A DNA stretch of 64,000 bases from Centrapalus pauciflorus (taxonomy: Eukaryota; Streptophyta; Magnoliopsida; Asterales; Asteraceae). Of this stretch, positions 49,836 to 61,582 are shown piece after piece (position 1 is the first letter of the stretch; every line of letters starts with the position of its first letter). The notes beneath the pieces are model-generated. The model worked only from the letters and a program-made list of their open reading frames with translations, was not told where the DNA came from and searched no databases. The DNA is taken from positions 529,733-593,732 of the forward strand of contig JAANYP010004843.1 in NCBI GenBank assembly GCA_020465985.1. Direction: 5' to 3'. A program made the translations under genes and the position numbers.

Positions 49836-50877
49836 TCAGGTTCGAAGCTGGTTCAAGAACACCGAGTTTGCATTTTCGTCGCTGCTGTAGAGACAAGGGT
49901 GTTGCTCAAATCCTTGCTTCTGTAACACACTTCTCGCCATCAACACGATGTCTTTATTGCTCAGATCATTTGGGTTCTCCTTCAGCACCATTTGAACTGC
50001 ATTACTAAATGCGCCATAAGCTTTCCCTCCATTCACATGAGGATTCATATCTGCAGAAGTTTCATTTGCTTGACACCCACTTAGCAAAATTCCATTATCT
50101 TCATGTACTGATGGAATCGAATCTAGTTCGTGTGAAGGCAAAAAGAAGCTGAGACTTGCAGCAGCTCCAAAGAGCTCGAGCAAATGTGTGCCAAGATCAG
50201 ATGTGTTTATATGTGTGATTAATGAAAGATGGTGTAGTATTGATTCAAAAGGGATGGTTTTGGATTTGGTTACGTTGGTGGTTGAAACGGACGTTGTTGG
50301 GAGTGAAGAAGGCCCGATTTGTTCTTTTTCTTTGTCGATCAGTCCACCGCTATGGCATGAGTCTGAAAGAATGGTGAAACTTGCTCCTTTGGGCACTCGA
50401 TTTACAAGATTTCGGAAATCCACATCTGTACATTCACACAAATTTTTAAAAAAAAAATATTAGCGTAGTGTGTCCCTTGAAAGAACATTTAGGTCGAAAA
50501 TCATGGATATATAACTCGCCTGTGATGAGATTAAAATCGCAAGGAACGATGGCTTCGTCTTGATGAAAGGGGTGTGCTCGTGTATTGGAAGGAATGCGTG
50601 TACCATGACCGCTATAATGAAAGTAAAGAACGTCACCAGGCTTGGCTTGATCAACCATACGGTCAAGTGCCTCCTTTATCTTAGCACCGGTAGGCATGAT
50701 AGGTGAGCCAGGTGCATCTGTCAAGAGCTGGATGTTGTTGGGTTCGAACCGAAATCGGTTTATAAGCACTTGTCTCATGGCTAACACATCATTTATGCAG
50801 CCATGCAACTCATTTGGTGTGTTTGCATAGTTGCACCCTACTAACACAGCTAATCTCTTGCTTTCAACCTTGTCCAT
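49836..50877 (-). CDS. Type II metacaspase, MC9-like
   Basis: Metacaspases are Arg/Lys-specific cysteine proteases; the MC9 type is linked to xylem and other developmental cell death. Exons 50520-50877 and 49836-50425 join in frame to 315 aa, about the length of MC9 and shorter than the MC4-8 group because the linker is short. The catalytic dyad is intact: His91 in HYSGHGT and Cys143 in SDSCHSGG. The second domain ends NSVFLNQLRT. The intron starts with GC, not GT (donor ACAG|GCGAGT at 50519). The only nearby GT would break the frame, while the GC site gives the conserved DFNLITDVDFRNLVNRVP. I chose the ATG at 50877 because upstream codons do not resemble the family. Confidence 0.93.
50426..50519 (-). 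other. GC-AG intron of the metacaspase gene
   Basis: This 94-bp intron begins gcgagtt after ACAG and ends gtacag before ATGTGGATTTCC. A GC donor needs a strong exon match, and AG|GCGAGT fits the GC-AG consensus well. Confidence 0.75.
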
Positions 50878-50939
50878 GTTATAGATCAAGTACTTGTTTA
50901 TATTTCTTCCCCAGAATATGTGAGCATACAAATTCTTAA

Positions 50940-51490
50940 TTCCATGGTTGTGATCATATGCAGATTTATAGGAGGTAGTTATTGGTGGTTGAAATGTGAT
51001 GTCTTCTTATCTTAGAAGTGAACTTGGTCGTTAACTTGAAGCATATGGCAATGTGTCTTATGAATTTAATTTCCCTCATTATTAATTTATAATTAACGTT
51101 GGACGTGGTTTTTAGAGATGATGTGACATGTAAATATCAAACAACATTGGTCCATAAACAATTATTTATTTTGATGGGTCTTGTCAATAAATTTATAAAC
51201 ATGTTAACAATACAATAAATAATTAGAATATGTAAACTTAATGTTGATATGACACTTGCAGAAAGTGGTATATTTCTTATTGGCTAAATTAAATGTGTTT
51301 GGACCCTCCAGAAATAAATGCCAATACGGACGGGCTCGTACTTTCAAACCGTTTGTTGTGGGGAGAAAAAAAAAAGGAAATACTCAAAGACATGTGGCAT
51401 CAATGGACATATACGAGTTTTTCAGGTTATTACTCTAGACTGGTAAAGACTAATGGCAGGCACATGATATTGATGTACGTTTAGGTTATA
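50940..51490. other. Upstream region of the metacaspase gene
   Basis: No gene is recognised. Two overlapping 60-63 codon plus-strand ORFs at about 51256-51484 have no features. Confidence 0.35.
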
Positions 51491-51494
51491 TATA

Positions 51495-52472
51495 CCAGTT
51501 ATCTGCCCATGTATTACATGAAATATATTTATAAAATAATATTTTTTACAATATAAAATTAAATTAATGTATTACAATTATAAATTTTAATTAATTAAAT
51601 GCTAATATTAAAACTCAAAATAATTTATCTAAACGATATAAACTATAAAATTAAAATACATAATATACAGATACATAAAAATTTTACTGACTGTATTAGA
51701 ATGTTATCCATAGATTTTTAACTATATATGTAAATTTATTAAATGCTTAATTATTATGAAAATAAAATATCATAATAGTTTATAAAAATTAATTAGAGTT
51801 ATTAATTGACTTTCCTTAACATTAGAATAGAAACTATGGTAATAAAATAGGCGGGAAAATGAAACTGAGATGTAGGGATGAGTTCGGTACCAGACCGGTC
51901 CCGACCGGTACCGTACCGTTTGGTACTGGTTATATTTTTATGACGATTTGGGATACCGGATACCGAACCGAATTCAATTGATCGGTACCGGTTCGGTCCC
52001 GGTATCGGTACCGGTTTTACGGTACTATACCGAATTAGGTGCCGAAAATTCAAGAAATTAAACAAAAAATTTTTTCAAATTTACTTGGCAACTTGTTTTA
52101 ACAATTCATTCAATTCTCACATGACAATAAAAATATTTTTAGTTTATGATTCCAAATAAACCAATTGATACAAAATAAACCATTATCAAAGTTTATAGGT
52201 GATGAAGAAAACATGAAGAATAAAAGAAGACATGAAGAAAACTTGCTTGACTTGAGTCAAAAATTACCGGTACCAGTACCGGTAATACCGGTTTTTAAGT
52301 GGTACCGAACCGCCGATCCCGAAATATAGCAATTATATAAACCGAATACCGGACCGAAAGTACCGGTTCGGTACCGGTTTTCGGTATAAAAAGCTCATCC
52401 CTACTGAGATGTTACGAAAAAGTGACATGTGGCAAAATTATTTTGTTTTATTAATAGATATATAGATATAGA
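51495..52472 (-). mobile_element. Helitron-like element split by a hAT-like MITE
   Basis: On the minus strand the 5' side begins TCTATATCTATATATCTATT at 52472. The 3' side ends with CATGTAATACATGGGCAGATAACTGG, a slightly degenerate terminus (CTGG for CTAG). GTGACATGTGGCAAAAT near the 5' end matches other Helitrons in the window. The element at 51873-52403 is inserted in its body. Confidence 0.5.
51873..52403. mobile_element. hAT-like MITE with GGTACCGG-rich body
   Basis: Its 531 bp are bounded by TAGGGATGAG and CTCATCCCTA and flanked by the 8-bp duplication CTGAGATG (51865-51872 and 52404-52411). An 8-bp duplication and TAGGG ends indicate the hAT superfamily. Repeats of GGTACCGGT and GGTTCGGT fill both subterminal regions. 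It has no coding capacity. Confidence 0.85.
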
Positions 52473-52849
52473 TGTATTTTAGACGTTTATGCAATGTAGT
52501 TTGCTTAGAATTTCTTCCGTCTCTAACCAACAAATATCATCCTCTGCTGTTGAAAGGAAAGTATGGTACCAACCACCAAGTACCAACCAACGACTTGTGA
52601 GACGTGTCCAACTGTCCATGCCATATACTCGCTCCCCAAAATTATTCACAGGAGTAGATGAATAGTACCGACGGTTAACCGTTAACAGGATATTTATATA
52701 ACGGCTAAAATGTCTCTTTATTATGCTTTTCAAAGCTAATATATGTATATAGTTCATAAGTTATTACTAGTTCTTAAAGAAAAATACGTAAATGATACAT
52801 TAAACAACAAACAATTTCCTCAACAGGGAGAGCAGTTAGTTAACTTGAA

Positions 52850-55800
52850 TTACAAACGGCTCATTTGAGGCTTCTTTGCAACAGGCTTGAAACTGGCGAT
52901 ACCTGTGATCTCTCGTCCCGTGACCAACGTGTTGATGTCATATGTTCCTTCATACGTGTAGATTGGCTCCAAATCTCCAAACGCCTGCCACATAAATTTT
53001 GAGACTTCAACACAAAGGAAAACCTTTGCAAAGAGAATTATTCCTTTTCTTTATGGATCAGAATTAAAGAGAACTAGAGAAGTCATGAATCGTGATATTG
53101 GGCTATGAATTATGAATACCTTTGCGACTAAAAAGTCGGATATTATTCCATTCCCACCAAGTAACTCGCGACCTAGTGCAACGGTCTCCCTAGCCCTCAA
53201 TGTGATCCACGACTACAAATTCAATGATAAGTAGCCATTTACATCAACTGAACCAGTTGTAAAATTATTGTTTTTAGTTACTTAAAATAGAATAGAAATA
53301 AAAATCAGACCTTCCCCAAGCTGGCTTGACCAGGGGTCATTTTACCACTCTCGTACAACTTGCAAAGGCGCCAACCAATGAGAAACATAGCTTGGATATT
53401 AGCCAACATTTGAACTAGCTTCTGCTGGTTGATTTGGAAAGCTGCTAAGGGGGCTCCAAACTGCTTTCTCTCTTGTAAGTATCTATCAACCATAAACAAC
53501 AAATATCTCATATAAGATATGAATTTCCCAATGTTCAATTAACCAAGCAATCATAAGATGATTGCCAGTAAAATTTGGTAGCAAGTAGATAATTTCAAAC
53601 AACTTTTAATGAACACAAGTCCAGATGATTTCAGTAATCATGGCATGAAAATAAGCAAACGTCCACTCACACTTTAAAGGGATGGGAAATGACTTCCAAT
53701 AAATATAAATAAAACAAAAGATGCACCTAAATATTTCAAGGGAAATATGTAGATTTTAAATCTCGATACCTATGACACATATCGTAGACACCCATTGTGA
53801 TGCCAATAGGTTGCCAGGCAACCATAACACGAGAAACAGCAAGCACCTGCATTCAGGTAAGGGTAAATAGGTGTATAATCATAAAAACTCATTGCCCCTT
53901 AATAGAAACGGAATATCATTAAGGAGAAAAGTGTCTTTATAGAAAGAGACTACACAACAAGCATATGGCATCATTGAAGTCTGTTAATCTCTTTTGAATG
54001 ATGATACTTGGATGAAAAACTAATTTCATATGTATATGACATGTATTCAAGTGTCTTCGATTTCTAGAATCATGCAAGAGAATTAGTAATATCGTACTTT
54101 GCTTGTATCTTGGAAAGAGTTGACCCCAGGTAACCTGTCCTCATCAGGGACAAAAACTTTCTGTAGGAGAATATCTCCATTCTGAACCATTCTGAGCCCA
54201 ATTTTGTTTTCTATTTTTGTAGCTTGCAACCCAAGTGCATTCTTCTTTACGATGAATCTGCAACATATGAAGAATCACATACCAATAACTAAAAGGGAAA
54301 ACTGAAATCAGAGAAAAAACTAGCTACTGTAGCGGAAGTTGGCACATGTATACTTTTGTGGGGTTATTTTTGATGTAGTTCAACGATACACAGACGCAAC
54401 CACAGTTGTCATGATTACTTTAGCATACACTAATAGAACTCTCGTAGAAATCACCTCATAGTACTTTAGCAAAAGTACAAATATTTTCATACCCGTTTAT
54501 CTGGTTTGTATCTTTGTTTTTGGCAAAAATTACCAAAATATCTGCAAAAGTGCTATTTCCAATCCATCGTTTTTGTCCTTCAAGGACCCAACCTCCTTCC
54601 ACCTAATAATTCAAAATCATCGGAAATAGGAAAAAGAAAGCCAAGAAGATAATGTTTCATACTCAACTGAACCCAATACAGACAATAAGGACTCTAAAAC
54701 CACAACAAAAAAGAGGGAGCATTGACCTTTGTTGCTGTTGTTCTAAGGGCACTTGCATCACTGCCATAATCAGGTTCGGTCAATCCCTAACAAAAAGAAA
54801 GGATCATTATTATCCATTCTGACAACACAAATATCACCACATAATAATCTCAGATACTGAGATACCAGGTTCACTTACCCAACAAGCTATTGTAACTAAT
54901 TTGGCTAATGATGGCAAATACTTCTGCTTTTGTATTTCTGACCCGCACAGAGCTGTTCTTGACAGACAACAAAGTTATCACTGACTGACGTTATATCATT
55001 AACATAAAAATTCAAAACTTTTTTTTTTCCAAAATACAATCAAGATCTTACATATAGTGAGCATTGCCAGAGAAGAATGAACTAAAATGAAAGTAGAGCA
55101 GCTTGCATCAACTCTGGCTATTTCCGCCGTAACTATCGCATTTGCAGTAACAGACAAACCTGGACACCCATAACCCTAGAAAATACAACCATTGAAGCAA
55201 CCGATAAGTATATGCTACGAAACGAAGATGCAGGAGATGATGTGAGCACCAAAGTTGTCAAATTTCCCTAACATTATTTCAGAGTAAGAAGTTGATGAAA
55301 TTTGCACGGTTGATTCAAAATAGCCTAATGAACAAAACTTATTGCTTTTGTCATTATTCTTTTAATTTTCAGGAGTTATCTTACCTTAATAGACAGATGG
55401 TTTAGATTAATCCTCATTTATGGTTAATTCCTAAAAATATGTATATCTTTGTTTCCTTTTGGTTTAATCACATTTTGAAGTTTATGAAAGATTACGAATA
55501 CCCAATTCGGGATTCTTGAGTTTCTTCCACTTCCCTGTGAGTTAAGCCGTTTAGCCATATTAGAAATCCAAAGAGTTCTAATATAATCAATATACCTTTA
55601 TAGTTCCACCAGCTATATTCAGAGCACCTAGCTTTGGTACAACTTGAAAAGGAAATTCTGCCTTCTCCCAGTACTGCATTGACTCGTTAAAATTTGATAT
55701 CAGATTAATCTTCATAATCATTTTAATATGATATATCATAAAATCTCAAAGAAAACAATCAGCAGCTTAATAGTTGTTGGTATAGCAAATAATAATTTCT

Positions 55801-57633
55801 TGTGTTCAGTTTCGGGAAGAAATATCAAAGTACCTTGGTCATTATTGGAGCCACGTCTTTCTCGACACACTCCCTTACTCGCAGTCTTAGAGCTTGCTCC
55901 TCAGGGGTCAGTAGGTCATCAAAGTGATAGTAGTCAGAGGCTGCAATTTTAAGCGTTATATATATCAGCAGCAAGAAAACATAAGACTTGTATATAACTA
56001 GTCTCGTAAGTCTCACTGCAAGGTGGAAAGATTGAAGCTGGTGTCGCTTGAGGAAATGCAACAGAGACATCCAGTGCTGGAAAATCAAAATATGAGCTCT
56101 TTGAGTCCTTGTTCTGGTCATCTGTGAAGCAAAACAACAAAATGATACAAAACTAAAATCCATGTCAAAAGAATATCAATATACACCATAACACCTCTTC
56201 TTGTATCGACAACGAAATCGAAATCCCCCTCAGCTCATATTCTCAAGCTATACATTGTTAAATCTGAATCATTCTTGTGGAGTCCACATGGGTTTTAATC
56301 AGAAGAACTTACTTCAATTTTGAAAATAGCAGCAGGTGACAATGATATACAATAGTTGTTAAACTCGTACGAGTCATGAGTCGAGTCAATTGATACCCAA
56401 AACGATCTGACTCGTTAGTCTGACTCGAAATTGATTGTGACTCGGACAATAACTCGCGAGTCATTCACTGACTCGGTACAAGTCGAGTCACTGTGTCAGT
56501 TTTTAGAATGTTACTGTCGTGATCCTCTTCAATACTTCAAAAAAGGAGGTACTAAAGTTGGACTAACTATCATGTTGTAACACCATCATGGTTTATCAGA
56601 CATAAATGTAAACAGCAATTTCTTCATTGTAGAAAAATAAATAGTTAAACTATTTCATCATCTTCATTACTTCGCCTTAAATTATTATGTGTGTATGTGT
56701 GTGTGTATCATGACTCTTACGAGTTGAGTTGAGTTATGAGTCGAGTCACGATGACAACTATCATATACATATAAATAACTTCTGATGCATATGACACCCC
56801 TCATCTCCCACTTCACACCTCAGAACGACCATTCTTATAGAAGAAAGGTTCCATTTCTGCAGATGTTTGGCGTCTTTGTAAGAAAATGGATGTTAACACA
56901 TTGTCACCCACTTCGCCATTTTTGTAACCAGAAAGGCCGAAACGGCAGGGGAGAGCAAAATTCCTTTTTGCAAAAGTTCTAATACAGGAAAAGTTGTTTT
57001 GGAATGCATGTTAACACATTCGTAAATTTACATCAATCCCGAATCCTCACTTTCATCAATGGTCAAGTAACATCTTAATATTTAGGGAAGCTCCAAATTC
57101 AAGTCTAATTGCAAGAAATATATAGCTAATTTCAGACACGGGGGGATTGGACTATACCTGATCAATCACTACGCACATTCACGAATCATCAAATACAGCT
57201 CAAACCACACGGTTTATAAAAACGAATCTCAATAGTTGAATTAGTCAAATTTTCGGTACAGAACTATATATCGAAAGAGAAAACAAATTAAAACAACTAA
57301 GAAGAGAGAGAAAACTCAATTTAAGTGATTGAATTGTTAAGATGACTTTCGGCGGAGGGGGGGCGGGGAGGTTTACTTAGCAAATCACAATTACAAATAA
57401 GGGGCGTAACTAATTTGAAACTCCAATTGAACTACGTCTCCTAATCATAAAAAACACACAAGAATAAAGTTGAATATCAAAATTGGATTGAGTAAGTTTT
57501 CAGTATAGAGCAGTGTATTATAGCAGGAAACAAAACACGCCACAAATGATGATCATAGCATAAGATAAATCGAAAGATGTACATAAAGATAGAGAGAAAG
57601 AAGACCTTGAGATTTGGATGATCGAATAGTCAT
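52850..57633 (-). CDS. ACX4: Acyl-CoA oxidase 4, peroxisomal (short-chain)
   Basis: The enzyme carries out the first step of peroxisomal beta-oxidation on short-chain acyl-CoAs using FAD, passing electrons to oxygen. Thirteen exons join in frame to 440 aa: 57606-57633, 56017-56121, 55834-55940, 55596-55673, 55052-55175, 54879-54952, 54727-54786, 54493-54602, 54098-54257, 53770-53846, 53311-53482, 53120-53212 and 52850-52984. The protein resembles the acyl-CoA dehydrogenase fold, as is known for ACX4. Conserved blocks are LTEPDYGSDAS, EGQKRWIGN, KIGLRMVQNGDI, QERKQFGAPLAAFQ, GRELLGGNGI and EPIYTYEGTYDINTLVTGRE. The C-terminus is SRL, a canonical type 1 peroxisomal targeting signal. The first exon codes for only nine residues and is separated by a 1.5-kb intron, so its start is the least certain part. 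Confidence 0.96.
56352..56762. mobile_element. GAGTCGAGTCA-rich foldback element in ACX4 intron 1
   Basis: The left end ATAGTTGTTAAACTCGTACG, then AGTCATGAGTCGAGTCA, is mirrored by ATGAGTCGAGTCACGATGAC then AACTAT on the right. The interior is full of GACTCG and GAGTCA words. It lies wholly in intron 1 and is not expected to affect the protein. Confidence 0.55.
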
Positions 57634-58170
57634 GGTGATTGATTCTGGAGAGGAAGGAAGAATGAAGTCTAGAGGCGAGGATCCGTGTATGTTTAGAGAT
57701 TGAAGATGAAGATGATGAAGCAATGGGAAAATTTTGTTTTCTATAAAGTATAAACCACCAACAGTGGGCCCAAACCTTGTGGAGTTACTGCAAATGGGTA
57801 CGTACTTTGCGTGTGTTGAATGTGAGAAAATATGGGGTTCAAAGTTTCAAACAGCACAAAGAGAGGTTCTAATAGCAAATACAGCGTTTTATCTTCTTAA
57901 ATTTTCCTTATGATAAATAACCTCGATTAATTAATACTTCTATAGAAGGATTTTTTTTTAAAAAATTTAGGGTCCTTCCTACTGAATAATGAATATCGTA
58001 AAAAACTTATCTAACCGTTTAAAATGTTACTTAAGCATTTTATGTTTTTAAACTTTCTAAAATTTTATTTTTTATCTTATTTATATTAAAAAATAGGTGG
58101 CAAACATCATAACACTTTCATTAAAAAAAATGCATAAATTCATTCATTTATTTAAAACTTTATTAGCTAC
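57634..58170. other. ACX4 upstream region and intergenic
   Basis: No gene. AT-rich beyond about 57900. Confidence 0.4.
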
Positions 58171-58171
58171 A

Positions 58172-58878
58172 CTAGTTTATAAACCCATGTATAACATGGG
58201 TATAAATTTAAATTTTTAATTTCATTAATCTTGTACATAATTTTTAAATATATTTTATCAAATTTATAATATCCATTTATGTAATATAATAAATATAAAT
58301 ATATAAAAAAAGTTATCATTCAAATTCAAATTTGAGTTTTATATTAGATAAGATTTAGATTTGATTAGATATTATTTAAATTATTTATTATATGGATTGA
58401 TTATAAATTTAAAAATATAATATTCAAATAGCGGTAGAAGGTGATGCCACGTGGCAATAGCAAATGACGACACGTGGCAAAATAGTCAATCTTTTAATAG
58501 CAACTAGTTTATTACACGCGTATTACGCGAGTATTTTTAATATATATAAAATATAATAAATTAAAAGGTAAAGATATAAATATTATTTTTTTTAAACAAA
58601 ACTATATAAATATACATGAATAGTAATTATTTTCTTATATTTTTTTTAAAATTTTACTATATTGTATTATAATTAATAAGTTAGTAGAGTATTAGATTTT
58701 GTTTGATTTGATTTGATTTAAAAGTAGATTATATTAGAATTGGATAGAATTAAATTACATTTCTTTATTATTTTTAAAACCCATAATTGTCATGTGTCGA
58801 TTCATGGTGATGACACGTGGCTTCACAATAGAATAGTATAGTTACTCTTTTAATAGTATAGATAGATTTATAGATAGA
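58172..58878 (-). mobile_element. Outer Helitron, interrupted by another Helitron
   Basis: Its 3' end lies at 58172 (CTAG) with a clear hairpin CCCATGTATAACATGGG in TTTATAAACCCATGTATAAC. Its 5' part, ATAGCAA on the plus strand at 58503, continues after the insert at 58863 as TAGATTTATAGATAGA. GATGCCACGTGGCAATAG is shared with other Helitrons here. Its exact 5' base (58866 or 58878) is uncertain. Confidence 0.65.
58504..58862 (-). mobile_element. Inner Helitron inserted in another Helitron
   Basis: Read on the minus strand it starts TCTATACTATTAAAAGAGTA, identical to the element at 13882, and ends CGCGTAATACGCGTGTAATAAACTAG. Flanks A (58503) and T (58863) match the insertion rule. At 359 bp it is the same family as 13882-14373 but lacks the internal duplication. 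Confidence 0.8.
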
Positions 58879-59447
58879 TTGGAAAAAACAAATTTTAAAA
58901 GCAAATTAATAGGAAATTGTTAGGTACACGTGACAATCTCATGTTTAGCCAATTGGCGGTAGGAGGTGATGTCATGTGGCATCTAGTTACTCATATAATA
59001 GAATAGATAGATTCTTTAACTAAAAAAGTAGGAAATATCTTGGGGTGTTTGGTATAATAAATGAAATGGAACCATATAATGTTTATAAGTATTTTGATTA
59101 TTTGATAAGAGTTTTGATTTTCAATAAAATAAAATAAAAAGTTAATTTCATTTATCTTCTTTTAAGTTTATCAACATGAAAGTAAATAACCAAACAACAT
59201 CATGAAACGATAATAAAGTTTTAATAGTATTTGTTTTTTAACCTTATGTCAACATTTATGTATGTATAACTATTAAAAAAGTTATAAGCTTAATGATTTC
59301 ATTTCAAAATATTAAACTATCAATTCTCAATCAGGCAACATATCCAATGAAAGGATTGGCACACAAATCAAGGTATGCATATATGTATAATGTATGTATG
59401 TATACAAAGAAAACTAAAGAAAAGGCATGAGCGGTAAAGTCGCTAAA
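58879..59447. other. Intergenic with a truncated Helitron piece
   Basis: About 58950-59015 (GGCGGTAGGAGGTGATGTCA then TGTGGCATCTAG) resembles the 5' part of the outer Helitron. Nothing else is recognisable. Confidence 0.4.
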
Positions 59448-60360
59448 TCTTTATTCTTTATATATTAATAAAGGAGAACATGTAATGCCACATGTCACCA
59501 CCTCAATTAACCAAATTTTTATTTTCCCTCCAAAACTAATATAACTTTCTCATTAAACCATGTAATTATTAATTTTAAAAAGTAAATCAAACCTTAAATT
59601 AATCACAATGTAATTTAAGTTTTATTAATGAAAGTCAATTTAATCTAATCACTTAAATTTACCTAAACAATTTATTTAAATTATTTTATTAAAATTTTAG
59701 AAATTCTTTACTATGTAGTTTTACTCCATTAAACATGTTTCTATCTTGTATTTTTATTATAACAATAAGAAAACACAAAATTTTCATATTTTTAAATTTT
59801 TTTAATTAATATAGTATCGACACATTGTTATTTTTTATTTTATAACGATATAATAAATTTGTATCTTATTAAAAAAAAGTTATTTATTAAATATGCTATT
59901 AATATATAGGTTAATCAATCTGTTATTCTATTAAAATATTAAATGATGTCACTTGACACCCAATTAAAATGTCAATTAGCATAACCTAGATGTAACACTT
60001 GTAATATGTAATAGATTTAGGGAAAGGTCCGCCTATTATCTTGGATTTTTGTTTTAAATTTGAGTTCACAGCTCATGTGTTACTTTATCTTCTTATCTAA
60101 ACTCTCTAAAAATGTTAAATAAATAATTAAACTAATTTAGGAAAAAAAGTTTGACTATTTACCAAATTTTTATAATTTTTTCTTTATTCGTTATTATTTA
60201 ATTCTTAATTATGTATTTTTTTTCTCTTTAATTACCTGCTTTATATATTTTCAATAATTTTTTTAGTACTATAATATTGTTATTTTATTTTTTGAATTTA
60301 TACTAATTTTAAAAAAACAGCTATTTAATTATTCCGTGTAATGCACGGGTAATAAACTAA
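59448..60360 (+). mobile_element. Helitron-like element, about 0.9 kb
   Basis: It begins TCTTTATTCTTTATATATTA and ends with the hairpin CCGTGTAATGCACGG followed by GTAATAAACTAA. The terminal CTAA in place of CTAG may be mutation. It includes GCCACATGTCACCACC near the 5' end, as in the other Helitrons. No helicase or replication initiator is encoded. Confidence 0.6.
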
Positions 60361-60376
60361 TATTATTATTATTATT

Positions 60377-60445
<69 letters not shown>

Positions 60446-60446
60446 G
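60361..60446. repeat. (ATT)n(GTT)n microsatellite abutting the Helitron 3' end
   Basis: About six ATT units pass into about 22 TTG units, starting directly after the Helitron terminus. Confidence 0.95.
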
Positions 60447-61570
60447 CCACTTCATACAAGTAAGAAAGGTGAATTGTATATATTATATTTTTGCTAGACA
60501 CAACTTTAATTCAAATGACTATTTCATCTCCAATAATATTTGTCTTGTACCATGGGTGAATTTGTCATTTTAAATAACTTTGTTGTATATAAAAAAATTA
60601 TTTTGTACAAAGCATCTCCTTACATGTAATCAAAAAAGACATTTTTATTTGAGAGAACTATGCTTAGGTCAGTTCCTTCAGTCCACTTTTCAGGTAAGTC
60701 AAAAGTTCACTTTAGGCAAGTAAGTAGTCCCGTAAAGCATCTACTTGGTTATAACATTATATTCAATGACGAATACATGATTTATTCAATTTATAGAACG
60801 TATCTTAGTTAATATGGTAAAAATGAACAAATTAGATGATTTAAGATATAAAAAAACATAAATAACATATATGACAATATAAATTCAAAGCTATTTAAGT
60901 ACTTTGTGGCAAAATTAATATGAACGAACTAAAAGCAATCGACATAATACATACTATTTTAATAAAAAAAAAAAAGAAAATAAAAAGTTCATCATCCACT
61001 TCACATTAGCTAATTTGGTAATATGATTAGTTGGAGCCGAAGCTTATGACTGAAGTTGATAAGTAGAGTTTTTGTAAATAAATATGTTTAATATAGTAGT
61101 CGAAATTGAAATTGTAAAACATAAAATAACATAAAAACTCATATAAAAGATCGACACGTGGCATATTATATATTTTTCTTTTAACTCGGTTATAAGACGA
61201 TAGTGAATTAAATAAGAGACCAACACGTGACACATTGTTTACTCATGTAGTATTTATAAATTATAGGTAAAGATTTATGTCTTTGTTAATTTCAAACAAA
61301 TAGCATAAAAAGGTTGCTAAAAGTATACAATAAATGTTAGTGTAAAAGTTCGCAAACCCAAATATCATACCCAAGTTGGTCATATAATTTGGTTTTTCCT
61401 TATGATTTTACTGATATTTTTGTTTTAGTTCGGTTGAAAATTATACAGCCCAACTGAAACGATTATGAATTAAAACGCCATACTATCTATTTATCAATTT
61501 TGATTTTCATGGATTTTTTTAATTTTTATTTACTTTTCGTTGGTGAGTGGTGATCTAGGTTCTTTTTTAT
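60447..61570. other. Intergenic, no gene seen
   Basis: AT-rich. ACACGTGGCATA and ACACGTGACACA words near 61150-61230 suggest further Helitron debris, without definable ends. Confidence 0.35.
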
Positions 61571-61582
61571 GTAAATATAGAA

